The notes beneath the pieces are model-generated. The model did no database searches. It saw nothing but the letters and a program-made list of their open reading frames with translations, and had not been told where the DNA came from. A stretch of DNA of 64,000 nt from the NCBI RefSeq assembly GCF_030269925.1, contig NC_085131.1, forward strand, positions 4,912,001 to 4,976,000, in the 5' to 3' direction. Shown here piece after piece: positions 11,617 to 20,915 of the stretch (the first letter of the stretch is position 1; each line of letters starts with the position of its first letter). The stretch comes from Bombyx mori (Eukaryota > Arthropoda > Insecta > Lepidoptera > Bombycidae). A program made the position numbers and the translations under genes.

Positions 11617-12517
11617 TATGGCCAGGGCTGTGTAGATTAATACGCTTTTATTAGCTTCATACATATTATGTTAGTATGTAACGGAATCTTTGAACATGAT
11701 TTTGACCCCTTTAAAACGTCGGATTAACTCGAAATTTGGCATACTTATTAAGGACCGATGACAATTCAATATTTTAAACAGTTTGATCCGTTATCCTTAC
11801 TAGGATAATCAAGATTAGCGATTTTTTGTTTTCCTCAGATCCGGAGTGTCTGCGTCAAGACCAAGAAGGGAAACTACCACGCCGATCACCTATTTCTCGG
11901 ATAAGTTAACTACTGAATTAAATGAAATTTTTGAAAAATTAAAAACAAAAAATTAAAAAAATTAAATTCAACTAAAACAATAAAATATTTTTTTCTTACA
12001 CTATTTTTAATTCAAATTTATTAAAATTCATTTTCGAATTTTTTAGTTGGATTTTCTATAAAAGCGTATTTTTTTAGTTTTTTGATAGAGGAAGTATCAT
12101 CATTTTAGATCAGACATTGCTTAGAATGTACGTACATTAAAAATATACTTTTCACGTTATAAATAAAAATAGGCGAGTGGAAAAGCGTTCGTGAAAGCTC
12201 AGTCGACGCCGACGGACGTATTGAATAAAACGGATTAAGATAAACATTGGATTTCGGAAACTTTTTCGTTTCGCTTGGCGGTCGAAGAAATTAAAAGAGC
12301 ACACACAACAGGATCGAGGCTAATTGGTTAATTAATAAGGGGTCCGCGGGATCTGAATTTAACGTGTGCGGCCAGCTGGAGCGGTGCCAGAATGCTAAGT
12401 ATAAAAAGCTAGATTAATGAGTCTAACATTAACTATGAAACGCTCGCTTATTTTACTTTAAATTTTTTAGGTGCGCAACACAATGATTGAAAAAGGAATC
12501 TTACTGTTTATTCAATA
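11617..12517. other. Intronic, no feature recognised
   Basis: AT-rich sequence with several poly-A/T runs at 11930-12080. The part at 12170-12400 is more GC-balanced and unassigned. Confidence 0.4.
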
Positions 12518-12520
12518 CAG

Positions 12521-12990
12521 TAAAAGCTCCTTATTCGCGTTGCCTTCATTCGCGCTTTCATTATACGCGGATTAAAAATATGCGACCCAATTCCTATAAT
12601 CGCAACTAAAGAATTATTCATTGGCGGATCTAATCGTTACCTTTTTTTTTTCGGGCCGGTGCCCGAACCTCCTACCAGGTCCCCGTGCTTATGGGGCGCG
12701 CGGGGTAAGTGGGACAGTGGGACTTGATGATCTGCAAGGTGTTGGGAGCAGACCGCAGGGCCCAAGGAATTTTAGGGCCCTACCGCACTAAACGACTCCC
12801 CTGCACTCTTACACTCGACGTCCGATCTCCGTCCGGGGTCAAAACCCGGTCAGAGTAGGGGGGAGGGGGGCTTCCCGCGCTCCAACCTTCCAACCGAATT
12901 TCCTTTGTAAACGTGCCTTTCCATAATCATGGTATCTGTATTCGCGGAATATTTACAGAACTTATACACCGCGAATAAAGAGTTTTTATT
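12521..12990. mobile_element. Pogo-like MITE interrupted by another insertion
   Basis: The left end ACAGTAAAAGCTCCTTATTC and the right end GCGAATAAAGAGTTTTTA are inverted repeats. Interior blocks match the uninterrupted 270-bp copy at 15146-15415. This copy carries about 260 extra GC-rich bases (12641-12900). The TA-flanked AAAGCTC-type ends suggest the pogo/Tc1-mariner group. Confidence 0.7.
12641..12900 (+). repeat. GC-rich dispersed repeat inserted in the MITE
   Basis: Begins with a T run, then CGGGCCGGTGCCCGAACCTC, and includes AAACGACTCCCCTGCACTCT and GGTCAAAACCCGGTC. Related segments are at 51860-52240 and, distantly, 16630-16860. The T run at one end suggests a LINE 3' UTR in minus orientation, but the family is not identified. 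Confidence 0.5.
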
Positions 12991-13254
12991 GGATATACTG
13001 ACAGAGGAAACTGGAAAAAGATGGGCCTGCTTTAAACGTAGTAATCATAAACATTTAAAACAGTAACAATAAATAAATAAAAATGAAAAATCTATAACGG
13101 GAATATATCATCATCAAGATTGGTATACCGTGTTGAAATGTCAGCTGGATTACAAACGTATGAATAATAAAATCAATGTACGAAGCTTGTTTGACTTTGA
13201 CACAATCAAAGAGCATGCATACTTTGTTGTGAACATTAAATTTTATATTTTGGT

Positions 13255-13860
13255 TCTTTTTTAATGAGAGTAGACATAAAATCTATCGCATGGCCAGTTA
13301 TAAAAAAGAAAATAACAGCAAAAGTCAAAAATAAAAAAGAAGACTATCGCCGACCGCACCGCACGCATTGTACACGCACACGCCGCTTGTTTTGTCACCT
13401 AAATATTTTTACGAACTCTTACTGACGATCATATTCGTTGTTGCGCGAGTGGTATACCAGTTTTATGAACAAATAATTTAGAATATTGTGCCGTGTCAAG
13501 TCGTCAGGCCAGCCGCCGCCATTACGCGTCGTCCAGCAGTGACGTTGAATTCTGCAGCCTGTAAGAAGCTAGCGACGGATTGGCAGGTACATCTACTCTT
13601 CATAACCTAGCCTCGGCCTGCCCCCCTTTTTGTGCATCTTTAGCGATACTCGCCCCCGTGAAAACTTCCTTCCAAAAATATAGAACCAGCACACCGCCGT
13701 GGTGAAAATTTGTAAAGAGTTTTTCCCACTATATTTGTTCATGCTACGAAAGGCTAGTGCATAGAAACCGCTTGTATTCCCTTTCCGGTAAACGACCGTC
13801 ACCTGGGTGGCTGACGCGAGCAGCAGCCAGGGCATCCCCTAGTACATTGGACACTTCATT
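13255..13860. repeat. Unidentified dispersed repeat, about 600 bp
   Basis: Matches 58936-59890 over most of its length. Shared blocks include GAGTAGACATAAAATCTATC, CATACGCGTCGTCCA-like sequence, and CACCGCCGTGGTGAAAATTT. The second copy is interrupted by a full Bm1. No terminal signature or coding domain is recognised. Confidence 0.6.
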
Positions 13861-13904
13861 CTTGGGACTTGCATCGACCAAGATACACCACTCATTTATT
13901 CTCC

Positions 13905-14235
13905 TGCCCATCTCCCAGTCACCTGTGGTCGGCGCAACATTTTTTTATCCTTCCATACTCCTCTATCATATACCATTTCTTCGCTCACTCTCCTCTTACA
14001 CATATCGTCTTTCACGCAATCTATCCATTTTTTCTTAGGTTTACCTCTTACACTATATCTTTCCACGTTCATAGTTAACTCTTTTACCAACCTCATTTTC
14101 ATTTCGTCTCATCAGATGTCCATACCATCCCAAACGCGCACTTCTCAGCTTCTCTGTCACAGGTGCCACTTTCAGACTTCCTCTAACATATTCATTCCGT
14201 ATTCTATTAATTTTTGTTACTCCACACACCATCTT
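13905..14235 (-). repeat. RTE-type LINE C-terminal fragment
   Basis: The minus strand encodes RGKPKKKWIDCVKDDMCKRR and neighbouring residues homologous to the fragment at 4690-4960. 5'-truncated and degenerate. Confidence 0.7.
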
Positions 14236-14629
14236 AGATTAAGATAATTATTGTCGTTTGGAATTGGATTTCTTACGTGCACCGGCACGCGTTGTATACG
14301 TGTCTCTCGTGTCTTTCGCATAGTCTAAACTTTGAAATTGGGTAGATAAAAACGAAAGAAAGAGAAAGAAGGGTGTCGTATATTACATAACGTGAAGCTA
14401 GTTTAATTATAAATTATCAAACGTTCACGTTTGATCATCGTTGAGCGCTTATAAGTTTTACCGAAAATGAAATACTATAAGAAATCTGTATCTTGTACTC
14501 TATGCAATGTAAAATAAATAAATGCTTACACGAATTCGAACGCTACTTTCTTTTTGCACTGAGTTTTTAAGAAAGATTGATATGCGAGAACGTTTGTTTT
14601 CCAGAATGTTTTTTCACGTGAATACTTAC
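14236..14629. other. Intronic, no feature recognised
   Basis: Sequence just downstream (minus-strand sense) of the zinc-finger exon at 14630-14730. Contains a GAAAGAAAGAGAAAGAA purine tract near 14355. Confidence 0.45.
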
Positions 14630-14730
14630 ATCGGAATGCGGAGGTTGGCTGCGTCCCGGTGATATTGGAGATGAAACGCGCTGTGAGTTTGGTTCTCGGT
14701 CATTGTCGATTGAGCTGTTGCTGTTTTTAC
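14630..14730 (-). CDS. C2H2 zinc-finger protein, exon (Ser-rich linker)
   Basis: Fourth of the five exons. The acceptor is TTTTAG above 14730 and the donor is GTAAGT below 14630. The 101 nt supply two bases finishing a Gly codon begun in the preceding exon, then 33 codons: KNSNSSIDNDREPNSQ, then RVSSPISPGRSQPPHSD. The segment is hydrophilic and Ser/Pro-rich with SP motifs that could be phosphorylated, a prediction from composition only. Both junctions keep frame with the flanking exons, which is strong evidence for a genuine exon despite its lack of a named domain. Confidence 0.8.
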
Positions 14731-15145
14731 CTAAAAGATACAGAACTAGATCAATATTTGCTCTCGTTTGGCGAGTAAGACGGTACATAAAGAGATGTTG
14801 ACAATAGGCTACGGCGAAATGACCAGGTGATGTAGCCTTTTACGCCATATGAATGTGAATAAAGATGCATTTTAATTCCAATCGTCGTCGTTTTTCTTGT
14901 TAAAAAAAAATTGTCGATAATTATATCTTTACCTAAGTGAAAAAAAAAGATTTGGAAATATTTTTGTATCGTAATCGTAATATTTGCATCAACTATATAT
15001 TTGCATCAATTATATCAACTATATTAAAGGGAAATTATACAGTTATAATAAAGAGCACGTTCGGATATGTTTTCTGTAACTTTAGTGTTTGAGGAAATAT
15101 TGTAACATCCGCCCTAAGTTTTCAAAACTGCTGAAATAATGAGTA
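14731..15145. other. Short intron, no gene
   Basis: First part of the 746-bp intron. Near 14985-15025 ATTTGCATCAA..TATAT is tandemly repeated. Confidence 0.45.
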
Positions 15146-15415
15146 CAGTAAAAGCTCCTTATTCACGTTACCTTTATTTGCGTTTTTACTATTCGCGGAT
15201 TAAAAAAATGCGACCCAGTTCCTATATTCCCGGCTAAAGATTTCATTATTCGCGGATTTTATTGGTACATCGGTACATGCACATTTATAAAAAAGATTCC
15301 AGTATGTAAGTATCCAATCGAATAGCCTTTGAACCATGACCTTTCCATATATCGGTTTCTGTATTCGCGGCATATTAACTGAACATATAATCGGCGAATA
15401 AAGAGCTTTTATTTA
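15146..15415. mobile_element. Pogo-like MITE, intact copy
   Basis: The left end ACAGTAAAAGCTCCTTATTC pairs with the right end GGCGAATAAAGAGCTTTTA. Length is 270 bp with no coding capacity. It lies 61 bp from the donor site of the exon at 15477-15607. Same family as 12521-12990. Confidence 0.75.
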
Positions 15416-15476
15416 GTACAGTTTAGTAAAATAACAGACATTTGTTTTACAGTTTATTTATATGAAATGAGCTCAC

Positions 15477-15607
15477 CGTCTGCCGGTGGGTGGTGATGGT
15501 TCTCCGTGTGCCGCCGTAGGGAGCGAGCGTCGCAGTATGATTTCCCACATCCGTCCGCTTTACATTCGTATGGCTTCTTGTTTCGATGTGTCAACATGTG
15601 ACCGTTA
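15477..15607 (-). CDS. C2H2 zinc-finger protein, exon with rest of finger 2 and finger 3
   Basis: Third of the five exons, with acceptor TTTTTGCAG above 15607 and donor GTGAGC below 15477. The 131 nt finish a split Leu codon, then encode NGHMLTHRNKKPYE, completing finger 2 with its His pair. Finger 3 follows: C-KADG-C-GKSYCDARSLRR-H-TEN-H, spacing CX4CX12HX3H. The exon ends HHHPPAD plus one base of a Gly codon. All zinc ligands are present. Finger 3 has an extended CX4C knuckle and the linker RNKKPYE, a variant of the TGEKP-type linker. Expected role: nuclear DNA binding. The orthologue was not identified by eye, so no symbol is given. Confidence 0.9.
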
Positions 15608-15658
15608 CTGCAAAAACGTCGCATTTGAATAAATAATTAACAAAAAAAAAAACTGCCC

Positions 15659-16375
15659 CTGCAATTCACACGTGGTAGAAGTGAAACCTTCAAAAATTAA
15701 AATACAATTATCCTAAACGTTTAAGTATATGTAAAATTTTGTCATCAGTAAATAATTGTAAATCATCTTTTATAGTATGTGGTAGCGCCCTCTGTGAATT
15801 GATATTTTAACTTCACGTATAATCCTAAATTAAAATTCACTACAAGAGGTTTCATACACACGTTAGTATTAAAAATCTCATAGATGGCGCTGTATTAAAA
15901 AACACTACACTGAGAACGTCTAATGTGTTCTATCTCATTCTCTCGCCGGCTGAATCCTATACACTTATGTGTTTGTGTCTCTATGGACTAATATTTTCGT
16001 TTCATCGAGTTTGAAATCACAACGATTCTAAAGAAGTTTCACTTCAAAAAAACAAAATGTGTGCAATTCACACGTGGTAGAAGTGAAACCTTCCAAAATT
16101 AAAATACAATTATCCTAAACGTCTTAAGTATATGTAAAATTTTGTCATTAGTAAATAATTGTAAGGTAGCGCTCTCTGTGAATTGATATTTTAATTTCAC
16201 GTATAATCCTAAATTAAAATTCACTACAAGAGCTTTCATACACACGTTAGTATTAAAAAATCTCACAGATGGCGCTGTATTAAATAGTATGTATATTTCT
16301 TTCTCATTCTTTGCTGGCTTCATCCTACACATTTTTGTTTCTACTCGTATTAATTGGTAGCTACTTTTGTGTCAT
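15659..16375. repeat. Tandem duplication, two units of about 300-400 bp
   Basis: Unit 1 (from about 15659) and unit 2 (from about 16063) both begin GCAATTCACACGTGGTAGAA. They share long blocks including AATACAATTATCCTAAACGT and ATAATCCTAAATTAAAATTC. Each unit contains an inverted pair of the form AGCGCCCTCTGTGAA ... CAGATGGCGCT about 110 bp apart. Unit 2 lacks about 17 bases of unit 1. No coding capacity. Confidence 0.8.
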
Positions 16376-16426
16376 GTTTAGTTTTATGAATAATTCGCAG
16401 CCCAATACACAGATAAGACGTCTGTC

Positions 16427-16590
16427 TGCTTAGTGCGAGTTTTTTTAACGTGCTCGATAGCGTTAAAGTTAACTCGTATGGCGTTGGAACGTTTGCCTAC
16501 ATTTGCTGCTAGGGGTGCTGTTCCAACTGCATACAAATTTGTGTTAACTTTTACGCTATCGAGAACGTTTAAAAGGTCGCATTAAGCACT
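16427..16590. mobile_element. Foldback MITE, about 164 bp
   Basis: Left arm TGCTTAGTGCGAG ... CTCGATAGCGTTAAAGTTAAC is repeated inverted as GTTAACTTTTACGCTATCGAG ... CGCATTAAGCA. The arms cover almost the whole element. No coding capacity. Confidence 0.7.
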
Positions 16591-16629
16591 GGTATAGTCG
16601 TAGCGTGTGGTGATGCGATTATTCCGGGA

Positions 16630-16860
16630 CTTAAATTCTTTTACTTTTTTGTTACCCGGGTGCTGAATATCAGACGCTACTGGGGCACGTGAGGTATATG
16701 GGACTGCCAAAATGGCTGACTAAACTTACTCCCCTGCGGAACTCTTGCCCGGAAGTTCAAGATCTGCCCGGGACAGAACTCGTGAGGGGTATCAGGAGCG
16801 ACAGCGGTCAACACTAGGACCACACACACGGCCATCCCAAAGGGACTGGACCAATGGACT
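16630..16860. repeat. GC-rich repeat fragment (tentative)
   Basis: Contains ACTCCCCTGCGGAACTCTTG and GCGACAGCGGTCAACACT. It resembles the GC-rich repeats at 12641 and 51860 (shared CTCCCCTGC..CTCTT and GCGGTCAACACT). The family is unknown. Confidence 0.4.
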
Positions 16861-17396
16861 CGATAGCGAAAATTACTCTTCGAAGTTTTGACAGTTTGAA
16901 TGGTGTACTTTAAAGGTTTGGAAGGTTCTTATGGTATTCCAACTTTAATTTTATGCCTCTACATTCTCAGCGGTGTTCACGTTTGAGATAGTGCCTAAGG
17001 GTTCTTGTAATCGCTTTATTGTGTCAGAAGATCTGTGATTTCGTCTGCTCATTACAGTAAACAAAATATAAACAAAAAAATATGTTAAACCGACTATTCG
17101 AATCTGTTATTTAAATACTACTTCACGAATGAGCGGAATTATTCGCCGATATTCGTTAAACAAATTTAACAAACACAAAGGGGGAATTAATTACATACTG
17201 TACACGCACATCATATTTCGAAGTTCGAATATATAAATATTTTATTTTGAAAATAGTTTTCACTGATCAGTGGAAAATATTAATTTGCAAACAGTATCCA
17301 CAAATACAATTCAGTACTTTATACGGTGAAATATAAATATATGAAACGATTTAAAATAATAATATGTATTTCAGATATGTTTCTTAATAATTGGTA
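16861..17396. other. Intronic, no feature recognised
   Basis: AT-rich sequence within the 3,308-bp intron between the exons at 15477 and 18916. Confidence 0.45.
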
Positions 17397-17814
17397 TCTA
17401 TATATTAATACGTGAAGCAAAAACTTTGTATCCCTTTTTACGAAAATTGCGCGGACGGAGGAGTATGAAATTTTCCACACTTGTAGAGAATATAGAGAAG
17501 AAGTGCACAATGCTAATATTTTTTTAAAATAATGCATAAAAGATACATTAAATCAATAAAAAAGTATTACACACACTACCATGTATTTGACGCACACACG
17601 CATGCATACTATTTATTTATTGTCAAACTTTTGTTCTTGACGTCTGTGGTCAAATTGAGAATAGATTAAATATTGTTTGTCTTTATTAATATTTTTTATA
17701 GTGTAGTCTTGGCGAAATTTGTGATTATAGATGTATAAAAGACAATCATAATAGTGTACAAACTTACAATTCCAATTAATTATAGTCGAATTTCGACTAC
17801 TGCGGGACCTCTAG
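17397..17814 (+). mobile_element. Helitron-like element, ATTAATACGTGAAGC family
   Basis: Inserted A|TC...CTAG|T with 5' end TCTATATATTAATACGTGAA. The 3' end carries the hairpin AGTCGAATTTCGACT about 15 bases before CTAG. Related copies are at 19744, 23366, 25016, 34684 (inverted) and 55244. Size is 418 bp with no coding capacity. Confidence 0.8.
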
Positions 17815-17879
17815 TTTTATTTAATTTAGCAAGAAGCTTAAGAAAGCGTTTATGAAATTGTAGTTCGTCTCGAACTTTG

Positions 17880-18110
17880 TGTTATCACAACGATGACTTG
17901 TAGCCTAAAGGATAAGGCTCCCGGTGTACTCATATCCGGCGATGTGACTATGTCGATGTTCAAAACCCGCACGCAGGTACAATTTTTTCTACAGAAATAC
18001 GTCCTTAACGCATGTTTACGAATGACTTCTATTATGAAGTAATAATATTGTCAAATAAAAAACAAAATTGGATTTAATATAATTTTCATAGTCGCTGATG
18101 TACAGTCTAA
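17880..18110 (+). repeat. Decayed Bm1-type SINE head
   Basis: A-box-like GTAGCCTAAAGGATAAGG and B-box-like GTTCAAAACC with the spacing of the Bm1 tRNA-related head. The degenerate head-to-body linker follows. Confidence 0.6.
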
Positions 18111-18129
18111 AGAAATAGGTACGTCCTGT

Positions 18130-18395
18130 TTTTTTCCCTTTTTTCTTACCTATGCTGATAGCCTTGAGAGGCTATTTCAGCTTCGCCTTGACATGTAGGT
18201 GAGCTCACGGGGCTCAAACCGGGATCGTTGCTAGTACTGGCCCTAGCAAGAGCAGTGCTTCGCAGAATCTACCACCGGATCGGAAACGCGACCCACTAAG
18301 AAAATCAGCGAGAAACTCAGTGGGCTGTGTCTATGGGTTAGTTTACTCGTCGAGCCCTTTCGTCACAAGCGACGGGTCCGGCGAGGACGGTGACC
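18130..18395 (-). repeat. 5'-truncated Jockey-type LINE 3' UTR
   Basis: A T run, then CTATGCTGATAGCCTTGAGA and blocks CACCGGATCGGAAACGCGAC and GAGAAACTCAGTGGGCTG. These correspond to the 3' UTR of the full-length LINE at 45148-45375. Orientation is shown by the terminal T run. Confidence 0.7.
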
Positions 18396-18640
18396 GGATA
18401 CGTCCTTAACAACGAATGAGTTCTATTATGAAGGAATAAAGTTGTGTAAAAAATCAAAATTGGAAATAACATAATTTTCGCAGTCGCTCATGGTAGGGTG
18501 TCCTACCCTACTTATTCTACTACTTTCGCCGCCAACTGTAGCAGTAATGCGGTCCGGTTTTAAGAGTGGTACAGTAGTTATACATTCATGTCTTAGACCT
18601 TATGTCTCAAGGTTCTAATTTCTAAGACAACTGATATTCT
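18396..18640 (+). repeat. Decayed Bm1-type SINE
   Basis: Linker-like sequence (TATTATGAAGGAATAAAG) is followed by degenerate body blocks (GTAGCAGTAATGCGGTCCGG, TATGTCTCAAGG). Ends cannot be fixed. Confidence 0.5.
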
Positions 18641-18699
18641 AGTTAGAATATGAATGAATGATTGTCAATTCTGAAAAACATAATCCAATGTCTCACTAC

Positions 18700-18835
18700 T
18701 TACGCTGTTTTTGTTCCTAGTTAATCTGACAGTCTTGAGAGGCTATGTCAGCGTAACCCTAACGTGTAGGTGAGCTCTCGGCGTTCAAACTAGGAGGCGT
18801 TGCTAACACTGGTCTCAGCAAGAGCAGTACTTACG
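18700..18835 (-). repeat. 5'-truncated Jockey-type LINE 3' UTR
   Basis: TAATCTGACAGTCTTGAGAG through CAAGAGCAGTACTTACG. A short relative of 18130-18395. Confidence 0.6.
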
Positions 18836-18915
18836 CTATGATCATTGTCTCCACTACTTCATGTATCGGACGCTACGCTTATTCATAGGAAGAAAAAAAC
18901 GATTAGTTGACTTAC

Positions 18916-19034
18916 AGATGATCTTGTCTCTTGAAAGCCTTCGCGCATGTGATGCAGACGTATTTCCTTTCGTCGCTATGCGTTAGTTTGTGTTTGGCTA
19001 AGGCAGATGCGTTACCGAAGATCTTGTTGCACAC
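18916..19034 (-). CDS. C2H2 zinc-finger protein, exon with finger 1 and start of finger 2
   Basis: Second of the five exons: acceptor TTTTAG above 19034, donor GTAAG below 18916. It opens in phase 0 with VCNKIFGNASALAKHKLTH. This supplies the second Cys, the hydrophobic core and both His residues of finger 1, whose first Cys is the last-but-one codon of the exon at 44393-44550 (C-Q|V-C). A seven-residue linker SDERKYV follows, then finger 2 begins: C-IT-C-AKAFKRQDH, completed by the next exon. The 119 nt are 39 codons plus two bases of a Leu codon. Fingers 1 and 2 have classical CX2CX12HX3H spacing. Likely a nuclear DNA-binding regulator; orthology not assigned. Confidence 0.92.
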
Positions 19035-19182
19035 CTAAAAATAAATATTTAGAAATTAGAAATTTAAATTGAATTTTATATGATTTATTTATCTTGTCAT
19101 GATTATATACACGCCTGGGCAAAGCATATTTTAATTGTGTCACTTTTTGTCTTCTTTGGTAAGTCGTCACTACTGTTTTTTG

Positions 19183-19285
19183 TATACCTTGCAGGCTGAC
19201 GAGCTTATGGCCCTGATGGTGAGTTGTTGCTGTCACCCGTGGACATCAGCAATGCCAGGGGCAGAGTCAAAGTCGCTGCTACCCC
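19183..19285 (-). repeat. Short SINE-like repeat sharing the Bm1 tail
   Basis: CTTGCAGGCTGACGAGCTTA, CATCAGCAATGCCAGGGGCA and CGCTGCTACC. A diverged member of the 7467-7580 family, 149 bp upstream (in transcription sense) of the exon at 18916. Confidence 0.65.
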
Positions 19286-19435
19286 TTAGTACTCTCTAAT
19301 GTCATGTTTTCTCGTTTGTAAAGTAATTTATAATGGTAAAAAATAATCTACTAATTATAATAGTATAATAAAAATAAAAACTTTTCAGTAAATTTAATCC
19401 AGTTGTGAATTATATTTGATTGACTCGATCCAGTA

Positions 19436-19640
19436 GCTTTCCTAGCTAGCTTTAGACTAGTTTCCCTGACTACTTGGTCGAGGGTTGTGAATTCGATTCC
19501 CACATCGGTCAAACACTCGTGTCAAACACTCGTGTCATGAACAGGTTTGTTTACTCTATGTCTAGGTGTTAAATGCATATCTATATATTTATTTAAACGT
19601 ATATAAATATACTCATCAGTCTCTAGTTCCTACAGTACAG
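19436..19640 (+). repeat. tRNA-derived SINE-like repeat (tentative)
   Basis: A B-box-like segment (GAATTCGATTCCC) is followed by AGGTGTTAAATGCATATCTA and ATATACTCATCAG, as in tailed tRNA SINEs. A 13-base tandem duplication AAACACTCGTGTC lies near 19510-19535. Family not certain. Confidence 0.4.
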
Positions 19641-19743
19641 GGAATCCTAGTTTGATTTGTCTTCCTAGTTACTATTTTAAAAATACGCCGCAAATTGTAA
19701 AAATACCTCAAAATGACCTTAATGTGAGCTAATTAGAAAATTA

Positions 19744-20190
19744 TCTATATATTAATACGTGAAGCAAAAACTCTGTACCCCTTTTTACGAAAATTGCCTG
19801 GACGGAGGAGTATGAAATTTGCCACACTTATAGAGAATATAGAGAAGGAGTGTAGAATGCTAATATTCCTTTCAAATTATGTTTAAAAAATACATTAAAT
19901 CAATAAAAATGTATTACAAACACTACCATGTATTTGACACAACACATACTTATAAATATACTCTATGTGTATTGTGAATTGTCAAACTTTTATTATTGTT
20001 TAAAATCTGGTGTCAAATTGAGAATAGATTAATACTGTTTGTCTATAATATTATTCAGACAAAATCTGTGATTATACTAAAGAATATAGTAATTAGTGTT
20101 TGACAATAGAACCATAGTAATGTTTAAACATAAATTAAATTATAATTTCAATTAATTATAGTCGAATTTCGACTACTGCGGGACCACTAG
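19744..20190 (+). mobile_element. Helitron-like element, ATTAATACGTGAAGC family
   Basis: A|TC start, hairpin AGTCGAATTTCGACT, end GGACCACTAG|T. 447 bp, noncoding. It lies about 0.7 kb upstream of the IR gene. Confidence 0.8.
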
Positions 20191-20382
20191 TAAAAATAAA
20201 ATCGCCTAAAAAGCGTACGATACCTAACGAGCCCTCTATTTCTCGGGTCGTTTGATGAAGCGGACTAACGAGTCTATTTTTTTCTACACCTGTATATAAA
20301 AACTTTTATAACTGACCCTTTCACATTGACTTAGAAATTCTTAATACATTATTTAACGGGTTCTGACCGCTATTTTCTTTTA

Positions 20383-20490
20383 TATTGCCCTTGTAGGCAG
20401 ACGAGCATACGGCCCACCTGATGGTGAGTGGTTACCGTCGCCCATGGACTTCAGCAATTCCAGGGGCAGAGCCAAACCGCCGCCTACTAA
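20383..20490 (-). repeat. Short SINE-like repeat sharing the Bm1 tail
   Basis: TATTGCCCTTGTAGGCAGAC, ACGGCCCACCTGATGGTGAG and ending CCGCCGCCTAC. Close to the family consensus. Confidence 0.8.
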
Positions 20491-20870
20491 ACAGCTTTTA
20501 CAAGCCCCATGATGATAGCCGCTAAAGTTGAAAACATTTGGTAATAAACAATTCGTAATAATTAGCTCTACGATAATTTCGAATGGAATATTTATGACAG
20601 TTTGCATACAATTCATTTTTGTTTTCATATGGGAAATATCAAAGTCTAAGTAATAAGTAATTTTATCATTAGACATTTTAGACATAATTTATCACTAAAA
20701 TCCTATAGAGCTAATAGCTCTGTCACAAAATCTATTAATGTATTAAAAATATAATGTGCGTCAATAAGTTAATGTCGTTTTTCTATTAGTTTCTGAATAG
20801 CAGAAATGATCAACGATAAAGTAAATTGTTCACACGATTTAATAGGCGTACATAAATCCGGTTAAAAGCA

Positions 20871-20880
20871 TTATATTTAA
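20871..20880 (+). promoter_or_regulatory. TATA-like box of the IR gene (candidate)
   Basis: TTATATTTAA lies 36 bases before the start codon of the ionotropic receptor. If used, the 5' UTR would be only a few bases to about 15 bases long. No initiator consensus is clear, so this is a sequence-based guess. Confidence 0.35.
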
Positions 20881-20915
20881 GTCGATTTCGATTCAAATTC
20901 CATAGTTCGGCAATC

